A stretch of 64,000 nt of DNA, from NCBI GenBank assembly GCA_030762895.1, contig CM061069.1, positions 87,119,548 through 87,183,547 on the forward strand, in the 5' to 3' direction. Shown here in pieces: positions 1 to 9,987 of the stretch (within the stretch, counting starts at the first letter, position 1; each line of letters begins with the position of its first letter). Below the pieces are notes generated by a model, which was given only the letters and a program-made list of their open reading frames with translations, made no database searches and had not been told where the DNA came from. A program made the translations under genes and the position numbers. This stretch comes from Sophora flavescens. Its lineage: Eukaryota; Streptophyta; Magnoliopsida; Fabales; Fabaceae.

Positions 1-169
1 GAAGATACTACCTCTACTGAACAAGACAACATCTGATTTACAAAGTTCAACCCAAAAAATACCCACAGAAGGAACGAGCCACAACAAAGGAGAGAACCTA
101 CTTTAAAAACAAATGGGCCTAACTAATCTAGCCAGCAAAAAACGTAGACTCAAGAAACCTAGGGTGTTG

Positions 170-211
170 ATATTCCCACCTCTTACTTGAATATTTCCAC
201 CTCTCACTTGA
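170..211. repeat. 21-bp tandem duplication left of element K
   Basis: Two adjacent 21-bp units at 170-190 and 191-211 differ at two positions, and the start of a third follows. The flank 1-251 otherwise holds no gene I can support. The CCCAC used as K's target site (247-251) lies just downstream. Confidence 0.7.
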
Positions 212-251
212 ATATTTGTTCCATTTTTACCAATTTTACCACTATTCCCAC

Positions 252-1228
252 TGATAGAGGCCAATGGGGGCAAGTCAATTTTGAAACAAGAATGATATGA
301 GCCAATAAAGACCATGGATCAAGAAGTAATTCAAGGACTTGGGGCCCATGACAAGAGCTAGAACCAAGAAGACCCAACAAGCTCTAATTCAAATGATGAC
401 TCTTTTAATGGAAGCAAGCCCAAGTGCAAGTCATGGTGACATGGAGCCCAAGTTGGCGACTTATCTCATTCAACTAGAAGACCCATGATCAAGCCCAAGT
501 TAGGCGTGCACTATATGAGGAGATGCTATTGTGTGTTATTTCAATTCAATAAGTGTAATGGGAGTGGATCCAATGTGCTAAGTACATGTGGGTCAAGCCC
601 ACTTTCCCATGATGTACACGACTTTGTTAGCTTAGTTGGGAGGAATCTTTTTGGTTTACATGCCAAAAGTAACTCCTTAAGTTATTAGCCTTTTATTTGT
701 TTTGTTTAATTATGAGGGGCTGCACTTTTAATGTAAGAAGTAAGTGTAGCAGTCATATAATGGTAGAGAGAGAGAATATTAATTCACCATTAGTGACTGA
801 GTTAAAATGTGAGTTAAGTGAGCCATTTAGTGGGTGAGTTATTTGAGTTATTAGTAGGAGATTTGGTATCTTGGGAAACAATGTGTAAACCAAAAGTTGG
901 CAGCCACCTTTTCTATATGTATCAAGCCCAAAACACTAACACAATAACTTGGAAGTTGATTTTGGATTGAAATCCATATTTGTGGGAATTTTGTTTCTCT
1001 TTGGTTCTTAGTTGAGCCAACTTGTTCTTATCAAGAATCAAAGATTCTTGTGACGAACTTTATTGGCTTATCAAACTCTCATGTTTGAAGCGTCATCCAC
1101 CTCTCTTCTTCATCCATTTTCTTATTTTCTTTATCCTTTGAATTGAACTAAAAAATAATGCTTAATTATATTTGGTAAAATTCAACCTAAGATCTTCTAA
1201 ATGGAACCTATCCATTTGGTTGTCATCA
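252..1228 (+). repeat. 5' LTR of element K
   Basis: Begins TG and ends CA, preceded by CCCAC. It matches 3590-4566 nearly base for base with scattered substitutions, the largest clusters being around 330-480 and 900-930. A solvable age estimate would come from counting differences between the two copies. Confidence 0.92.
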
Positions 1229-1230
1229 AG

Positions 1231-1248
1231 TGGTATCAAAGCTCAGGT
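1231..1248 (+). other. Primer binding site of K, initiator tRNA-Met type
   Basis: TGGTATCAAAGCTCAGGT follows the LTR by two bases. The first 12 bases match the usual plant iMet primer site except at one position. All other LTR elements here whose primer site can be read use a tRNA-Asp-like site, so K belongs to a different lineage. Confidence 0.85.
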
Positions 1249-1445
1249 TTGGTTGAATTTTAAGTTTTTGTTCTTCAATTTTAATTTTGTTCTTCATCTT
1301 CTACATTTCTTCTTTTCTACCCACAACAAAATATTACTTTGATTATGTTTTTGAAGGGAATTTTCGTGGTTGTTGTTATTGCCCCAAAACAAGTTTACAA
1401 GTGTGTTTCTTTTTCATCAAAGTGGAAAAAAATCAGCTTAATTAT

Positions 1446-1546
1446 AATCGATTATATACCAGTGATAATCGATTCTTCAAAGTTCGTGGACACAAAATCG
1501 ATTACAATAATCGATTATTTCAAAGTCAGCAGGGTCATAATCGATT
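1446..1546 (+). repeat. Five AATCGATT palindromes in the K leader
   Basis: The perfect 8-bp palindrome AATCGATT occurs at 1446-1453, 1467-1474, 1496-1503, 1509-1516 and 1539-1546, three of them extended to ATAATCGATTAT. They lie in the untranslated leader between the primer site and gag. Five copies in 101 bp is far above chance. The role is unknown; candidates are protein binding, RNA dimerisation or packaging (inference). Confidence 0.85.
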
Positions 1547-1935
1547 ATTTAAAAAAAATCTTATTTGGGCAATTTATTCTCAAAGCTTTCCCTTTTCTAG
1601 CCTTTCCTTTTGAATTGTTTCCTTTGTTTTGATAAGTTTTTAGAAATTTTGTTACTTGATTTTGGATTTTGTGTGGATTGTGTTTTGCTCCTCTAAGGCC
1701 TAAAAGAGAACAATTGAGTGGAAAAAGGCAAGAGTGAAAATTACATCTTGTGTGGAAAAAACCAATTTGAGTGAAATACACATGGTGTGCACTTAGTGAG
1801 TGGGTTGGTTCTTACATATATTTTGTTATTTTCTAACTTGTTTTCTTTGCAATGTTGCGATTTGAAAAATTGGACTATGTACAAGAACATAAGAATTAGG
1901 TTAAAGAATGGATCCGAAAGATGCATGAGAGGCGT

Positions 1936-2300
1936 GATAGAGGAATTGAAGGGTTCAAGATCAAATTAAAGTCCCTACTTTTCATGGGAAGAATGATTCC
2001 GAAGCCTATTTGAAATGGGAAATGAAGATGGAGCAAGTGTTAAATTGCAACAATTACAATGAGAGAAAGAAAGTGAAGGTAGCAGCTCTTCAATTTAAGG
2101 ACTATGCACTAGTTTGGTGGGATAAATTGCAAAAGGATAGAAGAAGATATGAGGAGGAGCCTATTGAGACTTGGGCCGAGATGAGAAAAATCATCAGGAG
2201 AAGATTTGTTCCATACCATTACCATAGAACTTTCTTCACAACAAATCAAAGAAGGAGAATAGCACTTCAACCTCTAAGGAGGCCGTGTCTAGTGCTCATG
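1936..2300 (+). pseudogene. K gag fragment (Retrotrans_gag type)
   Basis: A reading frame through 1983-2300 shows a gag core: HGKNDSEAYLKWE, then an LKW-to-WWD stretch (WWDKLQKDRR) and FVPYHYHRTFF. This pattern is the capsid-like Retrotrans_gag domain of Ty3/gypsy elements, which forms the particle that packages element RNA. No zinc knuckle follows. After about 2300 the frame changes to a Lys/Glu-rich low-complexity run (2330-2460), so the protein is truncated. No convincing ATG was found close upstream; the start is probably lost or lies near 1911. Confidence 0.72.
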
Positions 2301-2460
2301 GAAAGAAACCTATGGAAGCTTTTCCTAATTTGAGAGAGAGAAAAATGCAAGAGGAAAAAGAAAAAGAGAGTGAAAAGAAAAGTGAAAAGAATGAGGTAAA
2401 AAATGAGAGTCTGGAAAAGAATGAGAGAAAAGAAAAAGATGAGAGAAAACAAGAAAGTGA

Positions 2461-3058
2461 GGTGGGAAAATTAAATGCTTGTTTTGATATTTTTCTTAAC
2501 TCTTTGCCTAGTTGTGTTGATTCTCTTTTGAAGGAAATCGAAGATGTTCCTCCAATGGAAGCTTGCAAGACAACCGATGTAATTGAAGAGTTAATCCCAA
2601 GGGAAGTACCCCATGGTTTGGGAACTTGCATGGTTTCCCAAAAGTATGGATATCTTAACACAAGATTTGATAACATGCTTGATAAATTGCATGGGTCTTG
2701 TTATTCTTCTACATTTGATAGGAATGAAAACTTGCTTGAAGAATTGCATGATTCTTGCAATCTTCCTAAGATTTATTTGAGAATTATGAACCAAGACTTG
2801 AGTGAATTCCTTGATAAATGTGTTGTTGTGCTTTCTAATGTTCATTTGATTTATCACAACAATTTTGAGGATTGTGTTGGAATTCTTAGAGAAAGTTTGT
2901 TTGCTAACTTGCTCACATACTCTTTTGTTCAAAATAAAGTTAGCATTTTGAGGTTTGTTATGAGCTCTAAAGGTTTGCATGTGACAATAATTGATGGGTT
3001 AACTATTATTCCCCTTCTTACTCTACATTCTTGCAAATTCTTTCAAGCTTTCATATGA
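2461..3058 (+). pseudogene. K pol remnant: decayed reverse transcriptase
   Basis: The open frame from about 2285 to 3058 begins with a Lys/Glu-rich stretch and then carries pieces in the order expected of a gypsy pol. First comes the protease-RT linker (around 2500-2620, including IPREVPHGL). Then comes the RT palm end: MNQDLSEFLDKCVVV, then ILRESLFANL and SSKGLHV. Where the catalytic YxDD box belongs (about 2824-2844) the sequence reads VVLSNVHL, so both catalytic aspartates are gone. The stretch between the linker and the palm is too short for a full RT. The assignment rests on motif order and would be tested by a profile search. Inference: it is non-functional as a polymerase, although the frame has stayed open for over 250 codons. 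Confidence 0.68.
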
Positions 3059-3068
3059 TGGTCCTAAT

Positions 3069-3584
3069 GTGTTTGAGAGGATTGTCTTGTTTGAAAAAGA
3101 TCCATCTCTTGTTTGTGATAAGGAGAATATCCATAAGGCTCAACTTTCTTGGGAGCCTTTAAAAAGAGAAAGTACCATTTCTTCTTTGACCATGTTCAAG
3201 CCAAGAAAGGTAAACTTGAAGGTAGATTTTCACAAGAAGTATAACATTCTGCTTACTCTTATAATTCATTACCTTGGCTATGAATGTGTTGGGATGTTAA
3301 TTGTACAAGATGGAAATGTGTTACACCTACTTGCTATATTTGATGGTTTCTATCAATTTCCATTTGATCCCGGAGGTTGGGTGTGTGTACATAAAAAGAA
3401 TAAAATGCTTCCCAATAAAAGGAAATCAAAGGTCCACCCTAGAATAGATGGGCTATTGCAAGTTGTAGGAACAATAAATAAAAATATCTATGATATTGAC
3501 TTTTCTTCAATGTGGCATCTATGTCTTTCATTTGATGTAGGGATTGAAGTAATAAATTCGAGGACGAATTTTCTTAAAGAATGA
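3069..3584 (+). pseudogene. K pol remnant: integrase C-terminal region
   Basis: A 171-residue open frame. Its last third (about 3389-3584) resembles the C-terminal GPY/F-type region of gypsy integrases: KMLPNKRKSKVHPRIDG, then NIYDIDFSS, and finally NSRTNFLKE, which matches the usual polyprotein terminus. The integrase zinc finger and DDE core are absent, so it cannot catalyse integration. The first two thirds are not recognisable. The stop lies six bases before the purine-rich tract next to the 3' LTR, as usual for the end of a gypsy polyprotein. Confidence 0.65.
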
Positions 3585-3589
3585 GGGTA
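3578..3589 (+). other. Polypurine tract of K
   Basis: AAAGAATGAGGGTA abuts the 3' LTR at 3590. Polypurine tracts prime plus-strand DNA synthesis during reverse transcription. This one is short and interrupted. Confidence 0.6.
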
Positions 3590-4566
3590 TGATAGAGGCC
3601 AAGGGGGGCAAGTCAACTTTGCAACAAGAATGATATGAGCCCAATAAAGATCATGGATCAAGAAGCAATTCAAGGACTTGGTGGGCCCATAACAAGATCT
3701 AGAACCAAGAAGGCCAACAAGCTCTAATTCAAATGGTGGCTCTTTTAATGGAAGCAAGCCTAAGTGCAAGTCATGATGACATGAAGCCTAAGTTGGTGAC
3801 TTATCCCATTCAACTAAAAGACCCATGATCAAGAAGTTAGGCGTGCACTATATGAGGAGATGCTATTGTGTGTTATTTCAATTCAATAAGTGTAGTAGGA
3901 GTGGATCCAATGTGCTAAGTGTTGCATGTGGGTGAAGCCCACTTTCCCATGATGTACACGACTTTGTTAGCTTAGTTGGGAGGAATCTTTTTGGTTTGCA
4001 TGCCAAAAGTAACTCCTCAAGTTATTAGCCTTTTATTTATTTTGTTTAATTATGAGGGATTACACTTTTATTGTAAGAAGTAAATGTAGCAGCCACATAA
4101 CAGTAGAGAGAGAATAATAATTCACCATTAGTGGCTGAGTTAAAATGTGAGTTAAGTGAGCCATTTAGTGGGTTAGTTATCTGAGTTATTAGTGGGGGGT
4201 TATGGTATCTTGGGAAACAATGTGTAAGCCAAAAGTTGGCAGCCACCTTTTCTATATGTATCACGCCCAAAACACTAATACAATAACTAGAAGTTGATTT
4301 TGGATTGAAATTCATATTTGTGAGAATTTTGTTTCTCTTTGGTTCTTAGTTGAGCCAACTTGTTCTTGTCAAGAATCCAAGATTCTTGTAGCGAACTTCA
4401 TTGGCTTATCAAACTCTCATGTTTGTGGCGCCATCCACCTCTCTTCTTCATCCATTTTCTTATTTTCTTCATCCTTTGAATTGAACTCAAAAATGATGCT
4501 TCGTTATATTTGGTAAAATTCAACCTAAGATCTTCTAAAAGCAACCTATCCATTTGATTGTCATCA
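3590..4566 (+). repeat. 3' LTR of element K
   Basis: Same 977-bp length and same termini as 252-1228, followed by the CCCAC target duplication at 4567-4571. Confidence 0.92.
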
Positions 4567-5119
4567 CCCACCCATCCACCTGCCCATTACCCACTATATA
4601 CATAAACCATAACAATTTTACTTTCACTCTTTTCATCTTTCTTTTTCATGTCCAACTCCTACTCACCTGCCTTCGTTTTCTTCTTTCTCTTACTGCAACC
4701 ACAAGCCACCACAACAACACCTATCGCCAGCCACAACCACAGTCAATAGTCAGGAAGGGACACTAGGCTTTAGGTACTAGAGGAAAATGGTGAGGAGGCA
4801 AAAGGGACATCAGCGAGGAAGCAACTAGAAGGCAAAATGGTGCTGGCGAAACTGGTGGCGACGAGGCGGTGAACGTATTTTCCATAAGAGGTTGTGTTTT
4901 AAAAAAAACTTACGGAAAATACATTTTATTTTCCGTAAATGTATGATTTTGCGTAAGTGTATGATTTTCTGTAAGAGGCAAAAATTGATATTGTTCCCAT
5001 ATGATTTTGCTTTGTGGCTACAGAAACGCTCGAAAGTAAAAGCCTTGAGATCAGGCATGAGGTCCATGCCACGGTGGTCACAAGTGGAATGAACATCTTG
5101 TCTTTTAGGTCAAAGCTTG
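4567..5119. other. Intergenic stretch with short GTAA-containing repeats and a hairpin
   Basis: No gene recognised. A perfect 12-bp inverted repeat (TTACGGAAAATA, 4910-4921 and 4927-4938) encloses a 5-base loop. It is followed by three degenerate copies of a unit containing TTTT, two variable bases and GTAA (about 4930-4977), and another variant lies near 4876. It could be a small inverted-repeat element remnant, but no target duplication was found. Confidence 0.55.
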
Positions 5120-5735
5120 TTGGGATGTAAGCTAAATGTTTTGACTTGAAATCAGCAAGGCTTTTATTTCCTAAAATTGAAAACCCAAATGTTTTTGCAA
5201 TCAATTGGATGGTATTGGGTTTTTCATATAATGGGTACTATGATGATGCACTTGTGTATTTTCGTTTAATGTGTGAATTTGGGCTTATGGGAAATAAGTT
5301 CACCTTTTCCATTGTGCTTAAGACATGTTTTAGTTTAATGGATGTAAAACAAAGGGAGATAAGTTTATCCAATGTTTATGAAATGGGTTTACATAATGAT
5401 GCCAATTCTTTGATAGATATGTATGGTAAATGTGGAGGAATTGCTCATTCTTGTTGTGTGTTTGATAGAATACCTGAGAGAGATGTTGCCTCATGGGCAT
5501 CACTGATTTGTGGCTTTTGTAACATAGGGAAAACTAAACAAGCGTTGGTGTTGTTTGAGAGGATGAAAGGGAAAGGATTAGAGCCAAATGATTTCACATG
5601 GAATGCTAGGATTGCTGCTTATGCTTCTTCAGGAGATAGCAACAAAGCTTTTGCTTTCATCGATAGAATGAAAAAAAAAAAAGAGGGTTTGTTCTTGATT
5701 TGGTTGCATGGATGCTCCATTCCCTTGTGGTGTGG
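5120..5735 (+). pseudogene. Pentatricopeptide-repeat (PPR) protein pseudogene
   Basis: PPR proteins bind organellar RNA in plants. The frame shows several PLS-class repeats in a row: AKCFDLKSARLLF, NWMVLGFSYNGYYDDALVYF, LIDMYGKCGGIAHSCCVFDR, VASWASLICGFCNIGKTKQA and FTWNARIAAYASSGDSNKAF. It is broken in at least three ways. A TAA at about 5136 interrupts the first repeat, there is no start codon or transit peptide, and the frame shifts at the A-run near 5668-5681, after which GFVLDLVAW continues the next repeat in another frame. It then stops, and element J is inserted 14 bases further on. About five to six repeats remain, against roughly ten or more in a typical member. No continuation was found on the right of J. 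Confidence 0.85.
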
Positions 5736-5749
5736 TGAGAGGTGGGAGG

Positions 5750-7298
5750 TGATGCGACCACGACAAGTGTACCTGATCGTTGCAAGTAATAAAAACTATG
5801 AGAATCGGATATCGTCCATAGGGATTAGTTACCAAATATCAATTCACAAAGTAAACAGCTATCACCAATATTTGGTATGAAGAGAGTTCAAACAAAATAA
5901 ATTAAAATAAAATAGAAGACCAATAAAATATTTTTGGGAATTTTTGTTGAGATAAAATAGGATAAAAGTGCTAGGGATTTGATTTAACCTAATTATGAAT
6001 TCAGATTCCTCATAGACAAGGAATCCTTTGAATTATCATAACTCTAATTATCATAATCTCAATTGACATGTTGAAGGACAAATTCCCTTGATTAATTGGA
6101 ACATAATTCCTTAGTGAATCAATTCTATCAAACCTCACTAATTACCCTAATTCCTTACGTCTAATTAACAAGGCGTGATGATAACAGCTCTATGGAATTT
6201 GTGAAAGATCCACATTAGTCAAGTTACCTATTCCTAGATTAACCCAATTAAGGTAATGCTTACAAGAGGCCAAGTTCAAAAATCATCATTCTTAGCATAT
6301 AATTGAACCCTCAAAACATAGGAATGATAGCTAAGCATTCAAATGTCATTAAGCAAAGTAAACATTACATCAACAATACCAATTATTCATAAGATAATCA
6401 GAGAGTCAAATAAAACATCATCATGAAAGGATTACATCAAAATCCTAACAAAAAGGAAATTAGCTATACATGTTAAATCCTAAAATAAAATAAAATAGAA
6501 AAAGTGAGAAGAAAAACTCCAATAACAAAAGAATACCACACTATTGGATTCAGCCTGCAACTTGTTGCGCTCCTGCTCTCCCTATTCACGATGTTGTCTC
6601 TCTCTCAAGTTATGTTGCTGCTCTTTTATTTTCACTGGTGTCCCCCTCTGTTCACCTATGTTACTCTATACGCTGCCCCTTTAAGTGGCTGCCTTCTCTC
6701 CTCCTTTATTCTCTTGCTTTTTTTTCTTCTTATTTTTACGTTGCTGCCACTTTATTTTCCAAGCGTCCGTTTCTTTTCTATTCTCCGAGTTTTCTCACGT
6801 GGCCTGTTTCTTCTTCTTCTCTTTTTCATTCAAAGACCATCCATTCAATGGCTTCATGTGGGCCTTACTTCTTTCTTCTTCTTTTTTCATTCACAGCTAT
6901 GATTATCCAATACATGAAACTTGCTTCCCACGGGCCTTATTGGTTTTCTTTTTTTCTTCCATTCAAATTAACCAAGGTTTCCAGCTACTCTCACCATCTC
7001 CAAGTCCAATTTCCAATGGAATTGGGTTCTCCATTAATTGGTCAATAAGTCATGGGCTTGCATCAATTAGTCATTCTTCATCTTTCAATCTCTCTTTATT
7101 TATTTTTTCCTACAAATTTAAATAAGTGAAAATGTTATTATATTAACTCTAAAACATGAAATTAAACTAAAATATGTAAAATACTATTAAAAACTCAATT
7201 AGCTAAACTTAGGGACAAAACTCAACCAATTGAAACAATTAGGAGTAAAAATCCCTCCAATAAACACACAAAAATAACATAATCTAGAAGATTATCAC
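5750..7298 (-). repeat. 3' LTR of J
   Basis: On the minus strand it runs from TGATAATCTTCTAGA at 7298 to the terminus at 5750. It matches the B2 LTR at 32910-34376 and the right-hand J LTR throughout. Open frames in it (for example 6504-7125 on the plus strand) are pyrimidine-rich LTR sequence and not genes. Confidence 0.88.
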
Positions 7299-7610
7299 TC
7301 TCACAAACCTAACACTTTGCTTTTCCCCAAGCAAAAGTAACCCAAACTAGCACACAAAACACTAAGGACAACAAGCCAAGCTCTTATATGATTTAGGAAA
7401 ATGGATTGAGAGCACAATAGTCAAAATCACCATTAGGCAAAATTGCAACAAGACTAATTCTTAAAATAGAAGCATCAATGAGTAGCAAGCTCACATCCAA
7501 AAGTGCTAGGAAGCAAAAAACATAACAACTTTTTACAATCTCCATATTCTTAAAATTAAACATCATGGCAATTTGGCAAGGGAAGATAATAAAACCTTAG
7601 TCCTCACAGG
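7299..7610 (-). other. J internal region, 3' end with polypurine side
   Basis: The reverse complement matches B2 positions about 32600-32909, including TTACTTTTGCTTGGGG close to the LTR. It is noncoding. It is cut at 7610 by element H and resumes near 42934. Confidence 0.78.
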
Positions 7611-8446
7611 TGTTGATGAATTGGCAAGTGTACCAAATCATATAATTAATAAAGTGAGAGTAAAGTATCGATCCCAATGAGGATTGTGATCAAGTAACAA
7701 CGTAGCCTAAGCAATCGATATTTGAACCAATGAATTTCATATTTCTACAAGACTACAAGAATGTTGAATTAAATGTTGTTACAACAATGAATGAATCAAG
7801 TACAAGTAAAGAATGAATTCAATATAGGTAAAAGCGGTTAGGTATCGGAATCCCTCAATTTTCACCTAATGTAACTTTGTTCAACCCTAACCTCAATTCA
7901 ATTCATTCAATTGACATTCAAGTCACTAGTCTAGATTTATCCTTAATTCCTTAGGTGTTAATCCTTTTTGTTACCAATTAAGAACCCTAATTCCTTAGGT
8001 GATGCAAAATTAGAACAAGCATTAAGCACAAGACTCACAAGAATCTATTGCAATGAAGTTCTATTCCTAGAATCAACATCACAATAGTAATCTACTTCAA
8101 ATCTCAATTCAATAACCAACTTTCCAATTGCGAAATTGAATCAAAATTCAATCCAAGGTTGATAAATCCAAGAAAAGCATTAAGCATAGAAGAGATTAAT
8201 CAAATTGAACTAAATTGAATTGAAATCAGTGGTAAAACATAATTACATCAAGATCCAATTGAATTCATCCTAACCTAACCTAAAAGATCTACCAACTCAT
8301 AGTAAAAAGAGAAGAGATGGAAGAACTTGAGTAGGAATGAGTGGAAGATGCCATAAGATGTCCAAATCTTGTTCCCAAGCTTGAATCTCCAAATGATACA
8401 AAGAGAATGTGTTGATCCAAGATGAAATCATGCTAAAATGAGAATT
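7611..8446 (-). repeat. 3' LTR of H (partial)
   Basis: Starts TGTTGATGAATTG (the inverted LTR end) and matches 36235-36955 for about 830 bp. It is cut off at about 8446, where solo LTR D1 begins. A few remaining bases (13061-13069) follow D1. Confidence 0.75.
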
Positions 8447-8970
8447 GTTTAATAGGAAACTAATGGGTTTGTGTTTGGTTTGGCTAAGGTTGAGTTTGTG
8501 TTGAGCCGCTTTGGGAACCGAGGGCAGTTTGCTGTTAGGATCTTACATTGGAACGACCTTCAATCCAGGTATGCGAGAAGGGTAGTGTATATCATAGGCA
8601 TTGGGGGTAGTGTAAGGTAAAGGGGTTCCCATGACCCCGTTTTGTCGTGTATGTGTATATGATTAATATGATGGTTGTTTGATTATGATAACATGATCTT
8701 GGTTGTTAATATGCTGTTTATATGCCTATGTTCATACTACGTTCTTGATGTTTATGTTGGTTATATGAACATGATGATATGTTGATGGTTGCTATTGGCA
8801 TAGTGTTGTTGGTTGAATGGTTGATACCATGATTGTGATGATAGTGTTGTTACTATGTTGATAATGACATTTAGTCCTAAAATATGTTGTTAACCGGCTT
8901 AGGATTAATAGATAAATCCCTAAATTTAATCGGCTAAAATTGATGTTGAACTCTACCCAGAACAATATTA

Positions 8971-9175
8971 TCGTGCATTGAGCACGACCGTGCTGAACAG
9001 GGAGCACGCCCGTGCTCCCAGTTTGAATTCTGGAAAATGGCCACGCATTTAGCACGACCGTGCAGCAGAGGAGCACACCCGTGCAGCTGAGCACGACCGT
9101 GATCAAAAGGAAGCACGATCGTGCTCCACTTAAGTTGTAGCACGCCCGTGCTGGGGTTAAGCACCACCGTGCCCA
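8971..9175 (+). repeat. GCACG-C-CGTGC palindrome array in D1
   Basis: About eight near-palindromes of the form GAGCACGACCGTGCT or GCACGCCCGTGCT lie at 15-40 bp spacing. D2 carries the equivalent array at 11217-11400. Central bases vary, whereas the outer GCACG and CGTGC arms are kept. The strand-symmetric arms suggest a dimeric protein site or RNA hairpins (inference). Confidence 0.8.
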
Positions 9176-9903
9176 CCCCTCTGGACAGAATATGGGATTA
9201 AGGATTTAAACAGGGGTTTTTAACCCCAATCTCCCCCAACGATGATGATGACATAGTTAATCAATGATGAAGGTTAGATCACTTAATTGAAGATTAATTA
9301 AGATGGTTAAGTCGGTAACCGCTGGGTTACCGCACATTGATGAGTTGTACCTTGGAGCTTTTTGGCCATGCGTAACCTTGACCCATTGTTTGGGTCTAAG
9401 ATGCTGTTGATGTTGTACCTTGTTTGCCGAGAGTTTGCTCCAAGGGGGGCTTGACTCAGTTGGGTCTAAGGTGTTGTGGTTGATTCCGCTAAAGGTTTAA
9501 GTGTTGCGGTAGATTCCGCTGAAGTCTTCGGTTGATTCTGTCGAAGCAAAGGAGGTGGCGGTTGCCCGTTGTTTGTTGTATGCCGCATGCATCATTGGAG
9601 ATGTTGTTGTTGGTGGATGTTCGACATAGGGGAGGTCGTCATAGAGTACGTCGATATGGCCATCCACGGTAGGTTACCCAAGGTTTGGTAACCGTGCTCC
9701 CCCGTGACGAGGCATTTGTTGGTTTGATGCATTGGCTATCCAAGGAGTAGATTCTCCGGTGTTGAGTAGATTCTCAATGTGGATATTTAACTCCAAAGTC
9801 GTTCATCCTGAGTTAGTGTGGGTCCACATGCATGTTGGAGTAGTAGAGTAGTGTTGTATTGCACTGCATAACATACTTGGTTGATATGATGTTGATTGGA
9901 TGT

Positions 9904-9904
<1 letters not shown>

Positions 9905-9949
<45 letters not shown>

Positions 9950-9958
9950 CTATGTTGA
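9905..9958. repeat. TA microsatellite
   Basis: An uninterrupted TA run of about 50 bp inside D1. The matching part of D2 has no such run, so it expanded after the copies diverged. Confidence 0.95.
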
Positions 9959-9987
9959 TGTATGTTATGATGATGCTATGCTGTATG

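Larger units (their letters stand above)
252..4566 (+). mobile_element. Element K: internally deleted Ty3/gypsy LTR retrotransposon
   Basis: Two LTRs of 977 bp each (252-1228 and 3590-4566) start TGATAGAGG and end TCATCA. The 5-bp sequence CCCAC occurs immediately outside both ends (247-251 and 4567-4571), a perfect target duplication. A primer site complementary to initiator tRNA-Met (TGGTATCAAAGC) starts at 1231, three bases after the 5' LTR. The 2.4-kb interior keeps a gag fragment, a scrap of reverse transcriptase and the C-terminal end of an integrase, in the normal order but with most of pol missing. At 4.3 kb it is a deletion derivative and could not move without help. LTR starts and ends were fixed by the matching termini plus the duplication. 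Confidence 0.93.

Noticed and set aside
485..688. Short open frame 485-688 with cysteines
   Set aside because: Lies inside K's 5' LTR; the 3' LTR copy does not keep the frame.
6504..7125. Overlapping hydrophobic open frames, possible membrane protein
   Set aside because: Pyrimidine-rich part of J's 3' LTR read antisense; the same sequence recurs in the other J LTR (58770-59301).
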